Of a DNA stretch of 64,000 bases, positions 45,683-54,568 are shown one piece after another. Source of the DNA: Spirosoma sp. SC4-14 (lineage in GTDB: Bacteria; Bacteroidota; Bacteroidia; Cytophagales; Spirosomataceae); NCBI RefSeq assembly GCF_037201965.1, contig NZ_CP147518.1:5697001-5761000 (forward strand). Reading direction: 5' to 3'. A program made the translations under genes and the position numbers. The notes below the pieces were generated by a model that saw only the letters and a list, made by a program, of their open reading frames with translations, ran no database searches and was not told where the DNA came from. The first letter of the stretch is position 1, and the number at the start of each line of letters is the position of its first letter.

Positions 45683-46621
45683 TTACCCATTCACTAATTG
45701 ATCGACCAGCACCTCGTTGATCCGCACGTAGCTTTCGTGGGTCCAGCCTGCTACATGCGGGGTCAGTACAACCCGGTTCGACTGCCGGAGGTAATCGAAT
45801 GCTGCCTGTTGATCGGGTGTTAGTTTATTCAACTTTTCGTTTTCGAGTACATCCAGACACGCTCCCCGAATGTTACCGCTTTCGAGCCCACGAACCAGTG
45901 CCGACAGGGAAGTAATTTCGCCACGGGCAACATTTATCAAATAAAATGGTTTGGCAAAACGCCCGATAAATTCGTCGTTTATCATCCTGCGTGTTTCGTC
46001 GGTCAATGGAATATGCAGGCTCAGCACATCGGCTTCAGCTATGATCTGTTCGAGCGAGGCTTCTTTGGCAAATTGATCGCCATAGTCTGTCAGGTATTTA
46101 TCATAGGCCAGCACCCGGCAACCAAACCCACTCAGTCGGCGCGCCGTAGCACTCCCATTGTTGCCATACCCAATGAGGCCAACGGTCAGGCTACCCAGTT
46201 CATAACCGCGATTTCCTTCGCGATCCCAGATGCCCTGCCGCACTTCATGATCGGCCTTCAAAATATTGGCCAGTAAACAAAGTAGCATACCAACTACCTG
46301 TTCGGCCACGGCGTCGCGGTTGCCGGTTCCGGCATGAAACACGCGAATGCCACGCCGTTCGGTAGCGACCAGGTCAATCAAATCAAGGCCAGCCCCTGCC
46401 CGACCGATAAATTTCAGACTGGGGCCCCGATTCAGTAATTCTTCATCGACAGTTGTTTTACTACGAATAATTAGTCCATCAAAAGGAGCTAACTGTTCGA
46501 GCAGGCCCTGTCGTGTAATTTTTGGTTGGTATTCATACGCAAAGCCTGCTTCATCGAGCATGGCAAACAGGGAGGGGTGCATCTCATCGGCGATGAGAAT
46601 AGACCGTTGATTCTGGGACAT
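45683..46621 (-). CDS. NAD-dependent 2-hydroxyacid dehydrogenase (phosphoglycerate dehydrogenase-like)
   Basis: A 312-residue D-isomer-specific 2-hydroxyacid dehydrogenase. The Rossmann motif G-L-I-G-Y-G-N-N-G is near 150 (G-x-G-x-x-G form). The catalytic Arg is in V-A-R-G-E, Glu in D-V-L-E-N-E, and His in T-P-H-V-A-G-W-T. It resembles the short SerA-like enzymes without ACT domain that oxidise 3-phosphoglycerate for serine synthesis, but glyoxylate or hydroxypyruvate reductase cannot be excluded. No serine pathway gene is adjacent. Confidence 0.9.
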   Translation of the reverse strand: MSQNQRSILIADEMHPSLFAMLDEAGFAYEYQPKITRQGLLEQLAPFDGLIIRSKTTVDEELLNRGPSLKFIGRAGAGLDLIDLVATERRGIRVFHAGTGNRDAVAEQVVGMLLCLLANILKADHEVRQGIWDREGNRGYELGSLTVGLIGYGNNGSATARRLSGFGCRVLAYDKYLTDYGDQFAKEASLEQIIAEADVLSLHIPLTDETRRMINDEFIGRFAKPFYLINVARGEITSLSALVRGLESGNIRGACLDVLENEKLNKLTPDQQAAFDYLRQSNRVVLTPHVAGWTHESYVRINEVLVDQLVNG

Positions 46622-46756
46622 CCGTGGGGTTTTCGTAACTTGCGATCATTACAGACGTCGGGTACTGGATTCTGCACGCTGAACGGCTTACGTCTAAGGT
46701 CTAAAATCCACTATCTAACGTCCATTTAAACTAGTTGGCGAAACTAATAAAAGTAG

Positions 46757-48481
46757 ATGGAACAACGCCAATCCGACGATCTAAACGAAACACGTAAAAC
46801 CGCACCCTCCGAACCAAAATCGGAAGATCGGCCAGCAGATATACCATCGGCGAATGCAAAACCGCAGGCCGGTTCGCATCGCAATGCTCCCCCACGCGAA
46901 GGAGGGCCGTCGGCAAATGGCCAACGGGAGCAGCGGCAACAACCTCAGCGCGACAATCGGCAACCTCATAACCGGCAACGCGACGAAAATACTGTCCCTC
47001 CCCGTATGGACCAGAATGCTGGACCACAGAATGCTGGACCACAGAATGCTGGACCACGGAATGCCAATCCACGCCAGACCGGACCACGGAATGCTGCACT
47101 ACAAGACGCCAATCCGTCGGATGCAGGTTCGCAGGATCGCCCTTCCCGTGCCAATGGACCCCGAGATGCCAATCCGCGCCAGGCTACGGCACCCGACCCG
47201 AAATTACAAGACCGGGGATCGACAGACCGGGGATCGATAGACCGTAGTAGCTCAGATAATGCACAGAACCAACGGCCCGATCAACGTGCCAATGACCGGC
47301 AGAATGGGCAACGTGATCGCCAGAACAATACTACCGAACGGGAAACCGCAACACGCGATTCAGCCAGTCGCAATAACCAACCACCACAAATGGACCGGAC
47401 AGACCGCGACCCAGCTAATCCCGAACGGCCTGCCCGCGAGCCTGGTGCTCCCGAACGTTTGATTATTGGCATTAGCCTTGGCGACTACAACGGCATAGGC
47501 CCAGAAGTTATTCTGAAAGCCCTGCAATACAATCGCCTGCAGAAACTTTGCACCCCAGTCATTTATGGTTCGATGCGGGTACTGAACCGGTATCGAAATT
47601 TACTGAACCTGAAAGACTGGAACCTCAACGGCTCGCCATCCATTGCTCAGATCAGCCATAAAATGACTAATGTCATTACGTGCTGGCCCGATCAGAGTCA
47701 GGATATTCAGCCGGGCCACGTTACGCCCGATGCTGGCCAGGCCGCCTTCGCCTGTTTGCAACGTGCTGTCGAAGACCTGAAAGCGGGAAAGCTCGACGCT
47801 CTTGTCACGGCCCCCATCAACAAATACAACATCCAATCGGAAGAATTTAAGTTTCCAGGCCATACCGAATATCTGGCCGAGGCTTTCGATGTTCAGGATA
47901 ACCTGATGTTTATGGTAAGCGAGCGACTTCGGGTGGGTGTTGTAACGGGCCATGTGCCTCTTGGCCGCGTTCGGCAAAACGTAACGAAAGAACGTATTTC
48001 GCAGAAACTTACGCTGATGATGCAATCACTCCGGCAGGATTTTGGCATCGACAAGCCGAAGATAGCTGTGCTCGGGCTTAACCCACATGCAGGCGAAGAA
48101 GGGCTATTGGGCAACGAAGAGCAGGAAATAATAAAACCGCTCATTGACGAATGGCGCACTAAAGGTCAACTGGTATTTGGCCCTTACCCAGCCGATGGTT
48201 TTTTTGGAACTCGCGCCTATTCGAAGTTCGACGCCGTTCTGGCCATGTACCACGATCAGGGCCTGATTCCATTCAAGTCAATTGCCTTTGAAGAAGGTGT
48301 AAACTTCACGGCAGGAATGCCTGCCGTTCGCACCTCACCCGATCATGGCACGGCTTATGATATTGCCGGTAAAAACCTGGCCGACGAAACCTCCATGTTG
48401 CAGGCCATTTATACGGCCATCGATGTGGCCCGTCAACGCAAAGAATTTTTAGAATTAGAAGCCAACGCACTTGCAAAATAA
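46757..48481 (+). CDS. pdxA: 4-hydroxythreonine-4-phosphate dehydrogenase with long disordered N-terminal extension
   Basis: A 574-residue protein in which residues from about 234 form a normal-size PdxA (about 340 aa): I-G-I-S-L-G-D-Y-N-G-I-G-P-E, A-P-I-N-K near 370, G-H-T-E-Y, and M-Y-H-D-Q-G-L-I-P-F near the end. PdxA oxidises 4-phosphohydroxy-threonine in pyridoxal phosphate synthesis. The first 233 residues are low-complexity, rich in Arg, Asn, Gln, Asp and Pro, and include tandem Q-N-A-G-P units encoded by 15-bp DNA repeats (47012-47056). An internal ATG at 47390 could give a near-standard enzyme. Hairpin copy D follows. Confidence 0.9.
   Translation: MEQRQSDDLNETRKTAPSEPKSEDRPADIPSANAKPQAGSHRNAPPREGGPSANGQREQRQQPQRDNRQPHNRQRDENTVPPRMDQNAGPQNAGPQNAGPRNANPRQTGPRNAALQDANPSDAGSQDRPSRANGPRDANPRQATAPDPKLQDRGSTDRGSIDRSSSDNAQNQRPDQRANDRQNGQRDRQNNTTERETATRDSASRNNQPPQMDRTDRDPANPERPAREPGAPERLIIGISLGDYNGIGPEVILKALQYNRLQKLCTPVIYGSMRVLNRYRNLLNLKDWNLNGSPSIAQISHKMTNVITCWPDQSQDIQPGHVTPDAGQAAFACLQRAVEDLKAGKLDALVTAPINKYNIQSEEFKFPGHTEYLAEAFDVQDNLMFMVSERLRVGVVTGHVPLGRVRQNVTKERISQKLTLMMQSLRQDFGIDKPKIAVLGLNPHAGEEGLLGNEEQEIIKPLIDEWRTKGQLVFGPYPADGFFGTRAYSKFDAVLAMYHDQGLIPFKSIAFEEGVNFTAGMPAVRTSPDHGTAYDIAGKNLADETSMLQAIYTAIDVARQRKEFLELEANALAK
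47012..47056 (+). repeat. 15-bp tandem repeat inside pdxA
   Basis: Three perfect head-to-tail copies of CAGAATGCTGGACCA, followed by diverged copies up to about 47098. They encode Q-N-A-G-P pentapeptides. The unit is a multiple of three, so copy-number change would keep the frame. Confidence 0.92.
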
Positions 48482-48550
48482 GTTAATGGTTTACGGTTGC
48501 TTCGCCTATTAGCCTGCTTCGATGCAGCGCAACCGTAAACCATTAACCGA
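48482..48550 (+). repeat. post-stop hairpin repeat, copy D
   Basis: A perfect 19-bp inverted repeat (48482-48500 and 48529-48547) begins at the pdxA stop codon. It shares GGTTTACGGTTGCTTCGCC with copy B at 20112. It lies between two co-directional genes 87 bases apart. Confidence 0.75.
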
Positions 48551-48568
48551 ACCCTGAAAATCAGAATT

Positions 48569-49456
48569 ATGCTTAAATCCATGACCGGTTTTGGCAGCGC
48601 AACGATAGAAACCGGAAGTCTATCAGTTACGGCTGAAATTAAAACATTGAATTCTAAATTCTTAGATATTTACTGCCGACTACCCCGGCAATTTTCGGAT
48701 AAAGAAATCGAACTTCGGGCTTTACTGACGCAACAATTAGAACGTGGTAAAGTCGAATTATCACTCAATTTTGCCCGTACCAATGGAGTTCGACCAGGCG
48801 TAACCATTAATCGCCCACTGGTGTCTGCCTACGTAAACGACCTCAGGGAAACAGCCAACGGTATGCTAATGAGCGTTTCAGACAGCGATGTGCTGCAACT
48901 GGCCTTACAGCAACCAAACGCCTACCTGACCGAATCGCCCGATCCGGCTGCCGATATTTCGGACTGGGCCACGGCTATCGCTGCCGTTCAGGAAGCGATT
49001 CGCCGGTGCGACAACTTCCGCCGTCAGGACGGAGCTGTGCTGGAAGGAAAATTCCAGGAGTATATCCAGACAATCAGCGATCGGCTGGCTGATGTTGAGG
49101 AACAGGACATTCGGCGCATTCCCGCTGTGCGTGAGCGAATGCGCAACTCCGTAAAAGAACTGCTCGTCAGCGACAGCTTCGATGAAAACCGGTTTGAACA
49201 GGAATTGGTCTACTACGTCGAAAAATTTGATATTTCGGAAGAAAAAGTCCGGCTAAAAAATCACCTTTCCTACTTTCTGGAAGTGCTGTCGACCGAAGAA
49301 GCCAACGGCAAAAAACTAAATTTCATTTCGCAGGAGATTGGCCGGGAAATCAACACCATCGGTTCGAAAGCCAACGATGCGGCCATTCAGCGGTTTGTGG
49401 TTCAGATGAAAGATGAACTGGAAAAAATTAAAGAACAAACCATGAACGTGATCTAG
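48569..49456 (+). CDS. yicC: YicC family endoribonuclease
   Basis: A 295-residue protein of the YicC/YloC family. The invariant opening M-L-K-S-M-T-G-F-G, then E-I-K-T-L-N-S-K-F-L-D-I and the C-terminal Q-E-I-G-R-E-I-N-T-I-G-S-K-A-N-D are all present, and the length is normal. Family members are RNases that take part in small-RNA decay. The common neighbour gmk is not adjacent here; the gene stands between pdxA and a convergent TolC gene. Confidence 0.95.
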   Translation: MLKSMTGFGSATIETGSLSVTAEIKTLNSKFLDIYCRLPRQFSDKEIELRALLTQQLERGKVELSLNFARTNGVRPGVTINRPLVSAYVNDLRETANGMLMSVSDSDVLQLALQQPNAYLTESPDPAADISDWATAIAAVQEAIRRCDNFRRQDGAVLEGKFQEYIQTISDRLADVEEQDIRRIPAVRERMRNSVKELLVSDSFDENRFEQELVYYVEKFDISEEKVRLKNHLSYFLEVLSTEEANGKKLNFISQEIGREINTIGSKANDAAIQRFVVQMKDELEKIKEQTMNVI

Positions 49457-49493
49457 GCTCTTTCTGCAAATCAGATTGGTTTACAGAAAGAGC
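49457..49493. terminator. hairpin between yicC and tolC-like gene
   Basis: A 10-bp perfect stem, GCTCTTTCTG (49457-49466) with 49484-49493, lies directly after the yicC stop and 15 bases before the stop of the convergent TolC gene. Confidence 0.7.
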
Positions 49494-49508
49494 TGGCTTT
49501 ACATTTGG

Positions 49509-50957
49509 CTACAAGGTACCACTTCGATAAAACTCAACCACTTTTTCCCGTAATAAGCGTTCATACCGCACCTGAATTAAATTCACCAATGCCCGATCCA
49601 GATTGCTCTTAGCCATATTATACTCAACGGCATTTAACAAACCAGCCCGGTAGCGAGCTTCGGCGGCCTTATAAGCTTGTGTTAATACCAGAATCTGTTC
49701 TTCCAATGCCCGGTAGCGGTCGGCCGTATTCTGCCATTGATTCACGGCCTGATCGATAGCCTGTCGCAAATTTCGGCGAACACTTTCGGCATTTGATTCG
49801 GCTAGTTGCTGCTGTAAGCGTGCAGTGGTAGTACGATAACGCACCTGAAATCCATTCAGAATTGGCATGCGAATACTTATCCCTACGCTCTTGTATTGGT
49901 TATTGCCAATCTGCTGAAAATAAGGAATGTGGTCTGTACTTGCTAATGGAGCCAACACTTTAACGGGGTACGATTGCCCAGCCACATCCACAAAACCAGC
50001 CGTTGTTTGCTCAATTAGATCAGTGCCATATACGCTCTGGCGGGCAGCACTTGAATAAGATGTTCCCCAGCCTGCCGTTAACACAATGCTCGGATAGGCC
50101 AAACCTTTGGCAAGCTTTAGACCAACCTGAGCGGCTTTTGTCCGTAACTCGGCGGCTTGTATTTCGGGCATATACGTTCGTGCCTGCGTGTAAATCTGAT
50201 ACCCATCTAATTCGCCAGCCGTTGTTATTTCAGTCTTCGTATCGGGCAGCCGAACCAGATGGAGCTGTGTACTGGATGGTAGATTTAGTAGCTGTAATAG
50301 CGACAACATAGCCGTATTCAGGTTCATCTGGGCCTGTACATGCTGAGTTTGGTCGTTGGCCAACTGACTTTTAACGTCGTACAAATTATAGGGAGCAGTC
50401 GTACCAGCTTTGACCAGTTTTTCAGTATGTTCCACCTGAGCCTGCGCAACGGCCACCTGTACATCGCTGGCAGAAACTAAATCCTGCGCCGACAATACCT
50501 GTAAATAAGCCAGTAAGGTATTAATTATCATCGTGTTTTTAGTGGCTGATGCATCGTACCGGGTCGCCTGTGCCGTGAGACGTTGTTGAGCCAGCGTATT
50601 TTTTAGCTGAAATCCATTAAAAACAGTCCAGTTCAGCGCGAGACCGAGGTTATTGGTGGTGATAGAGGCATTGGTGATACCGTTAGTGTAAGGGTCAACG
50701 TTTCGTCCGAAATTCATACCCTGATTGCTACTTGCCTGCACAGTAGGGAGCAGGCTTTTCTGGGTCTGTTCAACCGTATTGTCGGCTAATTGTTGGTGTA
50801 AAGCTGCCTGTCGAACTGAGGGTTGATTTTCCAATGCGAGTGTAATGCACTGGTTAAGTGTTAAGGTCATGGACGTTGGCGCTGAAGTACCTCCCGATTG
50901 TGCCCAGCCTGTTCCAATAGTCCATAGCACGATTCCTGTTGTTATGATCTGTTTCAT
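49509..50957 (-). CDS. TolC family outer-membrane efflux protein
   Basis: A 482-residue outer-membrane channel. A signal peptide (about 1-20, cut near G-W-A-Q) is followed by two homologous helical halves rich in Gln/Ala with the TolC-type T-L-N-Q-C-I-T-L-A-L-E-N-Q-P opening. Its start overlaps the stop of the C39 ABC transporter by four bases, so it is the last gene of the exporter operon and provides the outer-membrane duct for exported peptides. Confidence 0.93.
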   Translation of the reverse strand: MKQIITTGIVLWTIGTGWAQSGGTSAPTSMTLTLNQCITLALENQPSVRQAALHQQLADNTVEQTQKSLLPTVQASSNQGMNFGRNVDPYTNGITNASITTNNLGLALNWTVFNGFQLKNTLAQQRLTAQATRYDASATKNTMIINTLLAYLQVLSAQDLVSASDVQVAVAQAQVEHTEKLVKAGTTAPYNLYDVKSQLANDQTQHVQAQMNLNTAMLSLLQLLNLPSSTQLHLVRLPDTKTEITTAGELDGYQIYTQARTYMPEIQAAELRTKAAQVGLKLAKGLAYPSIVLTAGWGTSYSSAARQSVYGTDLIEQTTAGFVDVAGQSYPVKVLAPLASTDHIPYFQQIGNNQYKSVGISIRMPILNGFQVRYRTTTARLQQQLAESNAESVRRNLRQAIDQAVNQWQNTADRYRALEEQILVLTQAYKAAEARYRAGLLNAVEYNMAKSNLDRALVNLIQVRYERLLREKVVEFYRSGTL

Positions 50958-53212
50958 ACGGCCAGCGTAGTTTGCGGTTCGAGAGGAGTGGCTACTGATT
51001 GATCCCCATTAGCACTAATCTGGAGCAAATCGATCGATGGAATCGAAAGCCCTGCTACTGTTAGTGGCATCTGCGAAGCCCAGAGTTTGTAATAGGCATT
51101 GCCTCTGGCCAGTAATTCGGTGTGCGAACCTTCTTCGGTCAATTTTCCCTGCTCAACCACCATAATTTTATCGGCGTGCATGACCGTGCTTAATCGGTGA
51201 GCAATCAGAATTACGGTTTTGTGCTGTTGGCGCAGGAGCCGGATGGTTTGTTGTACGCACTGTTCCGAAATCGAATCCAGCGATGAGGTAGCTTCGTCCA
51301 GAATCAGTATATCGGGGTTTTGATACAAGGCCCGCGCAATAGCAATCCGCTGTTTTTGTCCACCCGACAAACTGGCTCCATTTTCGCCCAGATAGGTATG
51401 AAACCCATTAGGTAGTTTCTCAATAAATTCGGTAATGCCCAGTTGCTGACATGTAGCTACAATACGCTCCATATCGGGCTGATATTCGCCAACGGCAATA
51501 TTATCGATCACATTACCGGCAAACAGGTCGATTTTTTGCGGCACCACACTCACCTGACGGCGCAGGCTTTCGTTGCTGATGTGTTTAATGTCGTAGTCGC
51601 CAATATGAATAGTGCCCTGCTGAAGCGGATACAAATTCTGTAAGAGCGAGAGAAGTGTAGATTTGCCCGAACCACTTTCGCCAACGACCGCCGTAATTTT
51701 TCCTTTTGGAATGGTCAGGCTAAGCTGATCGAATACCTGGGTGCGGGTTCCATACCGGAACGATACATCCTGAAAGCGAATGTCGCCAATCATATCGGGC
51801 CGAAGCTCAATTTTATTCTCGGTCGCTTCCCGTTCCAGATCCATAATCTCAAACAGCCGGTCGGCGGCAATCAGTGCATCCTGTACGGTTCGGTTGGCTC
51901 CAATAAGCTGGCTGGCAGGGCCTGTAAAATAGCCTATCAGCGAATAAAAGGAAAGTAACTCACCCGGCGTAATCTGATTGTCGATCACAAAACCAGTACC
52001 GACCCAAAGTAGAATAATTGTAAACAGACGCGACACAATTTCGGTGGCATTGCCCGACCATACCGAATTACGTGCCGATGTAAAAATGGTTTTGAGAAGT
52101 TTCACAAACCGGGTTTCGGTTTTGATATTGGCAAAGGCTTCCAGACCAAACCGCTTAATGGTTCCCATTGCGTTGAGCGACTCGACCAACTGCGATTCCA
52201 ACTCGGCGGCATCTTCCATCAGAGTGCGCTGGTATTTTTTGTTCAGTTTATTGACCACAAAATAGATACCGGCATAAAACGGAATCACGGCTACCATAAT
52301 CAGAGCCAGTTTCCAATCGTAGGTAAACATCATACCGAACGAAAACAACACAATGAATACATTAACGACCAGACTGGTAGCGGCATCGTTAATAAAAGCC
52401 CTAATCTTGACCGCATCGTTGATACGTGAAATAATTTCGCCTACCCGCATCGTGTCGAAAAACTGCTGGGGCAACGTCATCAGGTGTTTGTAATAGCCCA
52501 GAATCAGCCGGGCATCGATCTGCTGACCTGTTTTCAGGGCAAACATGCTTTTCAGGCTACCAATGAAAAGCTGGAGTACCAGAATCAGAATCATTATAAT
52601 ACTCAACAGATTGAGCAGATTTCGATTACCTTCCACAATCACATTGTCCACAATTTTCTGGACATAAATGGAGGTCGATAGCCCTAATACGGTGTAAATC
52701 AGAGCGCCAAACAACGCCTGAATCATGACGCTACGGTGTGGGCGAATCAATTGCCAGAACCGTTGCATGGCTGATACTTTCTCGTTGCCGGTTTCAAATT
52801 GTTCGCCAGGTAGCAGTAAGATCAGTACACCTGTCCAGATTTTCTTAAATTCCTCATGGCTGTGTTTTATGAGTTTACCGGGGCCGGGGTCCATCACCAC
52901 AATATGTTTGTCGGTCACGTCGTAGATGACCACAAAATGATGGAGCACTTCTTTCACAATGACATGAGCGATGGCTGGTTTCGGAATTTTCGACAGACTT
53001 TCAAACGTACCGCGCACGCCTTTGGCCTGAAAACCCAACCGGGTAGCCGCTTCGATCATACCCAGCACATTAGTGCCTTTCTGATCGGTCGATGCCAGTT
53101 GCCGAATGCGGGCAATGGGCATCATCAGGTTATAGTGGGCCGAAATAGAAGCCAGACAAGCCGCTCCGCAATCGGTTATATCGTGTTGTTTGATGATCGT
53201 ATTTTTTGCCAT
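50954..53212 (-). CDS. peptidase C39 domain ABC transporter (double-glycine peptide exporter)
   Basis: A 752-residue fusion that cleaves leaders and exports peptides. The N-terminal C39 cysteine peptidase (1-130) has catalytic Cys15 in D-C-G-A-A-C, His92 in H-H-F-V-V-I-Y-D, and Asp108. Six transmembrane helices (about 160-450) follow. The nucleotide-binding domain has G-E-S-G-S-G-K-S-T, L-S-G-G-Q-K-Q-R and I-L-I-L-D-E-A-T-S. C39 peptidases cut after Gly-Gly. Three candidate substrates with such leaders lie upstream (57038, 63335, 63497). HlyD and TolC genes flank it. Confidence 0.95.
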   Translation of the reverse strand: MAKNTIIKQHDITDCGAACLASISAHYNLMMPIARIRQLASTDQKGTNVLGMIEAATRLGFQAKGVRGTFESLSKIPKPAIAHVIVKEVLHHFVVIYDVTDKHIVVMDPGPGKLIKHSHEEFKKIWTGVLILLLPGEQFETGNEKVSAMQRFWQLIRPHRSVMIQALFGALIYTVLGLSTSIYVQKIVDNVIVEGNRNLLNLLSIIMILILVLQLFIGSLKSMFALKTGQQIDARLILGYYKHLMTLPQQFFDTMRVGEIISRINDAVKIRAFINDAATSLVVNVFIVLFSFGMMFTYDWKLALIMVAVIPFYAGIYFVVNKLNKKYQRTLMEDAAELESQLVESLNAMGTIKRFGLEAFANIKTETRFVKLLKTIFTSARNSVWSGNATEIVSRLFTIILLWVGTGFVIDNQITPGELLSFYSLIGYFTGPASQLIGANRTVQDALIAADRLFEIMDLEREATENKIELRPDMIGDIRFQDVSFRYGTRTQVFDQLSLTIPKGKITAVVGESGSGKSTLLSLLQNLYPLQQGTIHIGDYDIKHISNESLRRQVSVVPQKIDLFAGNVIDNIAVGEYQPDMERIVATCQQLGITEFIEKLPNGFHTYLGENGASLSGGQKQRIAIARALYQNPDILILDEATSSLDSISEQCVQQTIRLLRQQHKTVILIAHRLSTVMHADKIMVVEQGKLTEEGSHTELLARGNAYYKLWASQMPLTVAGLSIPSIDLLQISANGDQSVATPLEPQTTLAV

Positions 53213-53248
53213 GTCTTTCTAAAGGCAATTGATTGTCAGGTGGGAAGT

Positions 53249-54439
53249 TTAGTTTTGAGCCAGGCTGTTGGTTTGAGGGTTTAGCCAATCGTCGGCTTTG
53301 TCGTAGAGTAGGTCGAACAGGCTACGGCGGGTCACGACAAAGCGAGCCCGAAGGGTCATGCCTTTTTTGAGATAGCCTTTATAGCCTTCCTTAAGTGTCA
53401 GAAAATTTTGGTCGAGCTTACACTTTACTTTAAACACTGGCTGTTTAGTCGCTGCTCCATTATCCATTACTACAATATCATTGGATACCTCCACCACTTT
53501 GCCCTGGACTAATCCCCACTGGTTGTAATCGAAGGCATCGACCTGCATTCGGGCCATCATACCTGGGCGTAGCAACCCAATATCCTTTGGTGATACATAA
53601 CACTCAACCAGCAGATTAGAATCGGGCGACACTACGCCAAGTACCTCGCCTGGCTGCACATAACTGCCTGGATAACGGCCCGCCAGTTGGCTAACCGTAC
53701 CCGCAACCGGAGCTTTTATGGTATGCAACGCCCGTTCGTTGAGCAATTGACGTTCCTGAGCACGAAGCTCATCCAGGGCTAGCTGATGCTGGGTAAGGGT
53801 TGCCTGCCAATCGCTAACCTGCCGTTCTATCTGTGATGCGTACTGAGCCACAACAGTTTTATAGGCATACTCTTTATCTTCAAACTCCTGTTGGGCCAAT
53901 ACTTTATCCTGGTACAGTTGTCGGGTAACGTCCAGTTCGCGTTTACGCTTCTGCTGCGTTTGGGTGTTTTCGGTTAGCAGAAACCGAAACTGCTCATACT
54001 GTTGCCGAACCAGGGGCGATTGTAGACCAGCTACGGTCAGTAAAGTACTTCGGTCGGCCCGAACGAGTCGTTCCAGATCGCGTATATCGCGGAGCTTTTC
54101 AGCTTGTTGGGAGTGGTTGAGCCGGAGTTTGGTTTCCAGTACATCGGTCTGCAACCGAATCATGGGCTGACCCTGGCGAACAGGCTGGTTATCGTGTACC
54201 AGCACCTCGGCTACCGTACCGGCCACCAGCGGGCGGAGTTCGTTTCGTTCGGCCACCGGACGAATAATGCCACTGCTTTGGACCGATACGTCGGTATGAA
54301 TAAACGGGAGTGAAAGTAAGGCCACCACAATGGCCAGAGCAACCGAGCCGTAGATGAGTTGGCCCCGAACCGTAACCTGGGGCAGATATGCCTCCGTTGT
54401 GTACTCGATAACGGTAGGCGGGTGTAAGGTATGTGGCAT
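53249..54439 (-). CDS. HlyD family secretion adaptor
   Basis: A 396-residue periplasmic adaptor. It has a short cytoplasmic N terminus, one transmembrane helix (about 28-46), a lipoyl-like half (L-V-A-G-T-V-A-E-V-L-V-H-D-N-Q-P-V), a long coiled coil (about 100-220, with alternating Leu/Gln/Arg), and the second half motif I-K-A-P-V-A-G-T-V. It bridges the ABC transporter encoded 36 bases downstream and the TolC channel. It is the first gene of the three-gene exporter operon. Confidence 0.93.
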   Translation of the reverse strand: MPHTLHPPTVIEYTTEAYLPQVTVRGQLIYGSVALAIVVALLSLPFIHTDVSVQSSGIIRPVAERNELRPLVAGTVAEVLVHDNQPVRQGQPMIRLQTDVLETKLRLNHSQQAEKLRDIRDLERLVRADRSTLLTVAGLQSPLVRQQYEQFRFLLTENTQTQQKRKRELDVTRQLYQDKVLAQQEFEDKEYAYKTVVAQYASQIERQVSDWQATLTQHQLALDELRAQERQLLNERALHTIKAPVAGTVSQLAGRYPGSYVQPGEVLGVVSPDSNLLVECYVSPKDIGLLRPGMMARMQVDAFDYNQWGLVQGKVVEVSNDIVVMDNGAATKQPVFKVKCKLDQNFLTLKEGYKGYLKKGMTLRARFVVTRRSLFDLLYDKADDWLNPQTNSLAQN

Positions 54440-54568
54440 CGTTTTTTACGTTTGGAATAAGGCTTGCGCTTTCGTGCAGTTATTGCTTATGCCAAAGGTC
54501 GGGCTATGCCACGCGGGACTCAATAATGGGAGGTTGTAGTTTATAACGGGAAGGAATAAGTTATGCGC

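Noticed and set aside
47012-47098. CRISPR-like spacing of repeats
   Set aside because: The units are adjacent 15-bp coding tandem repeats with no spacers, inside pdxA.
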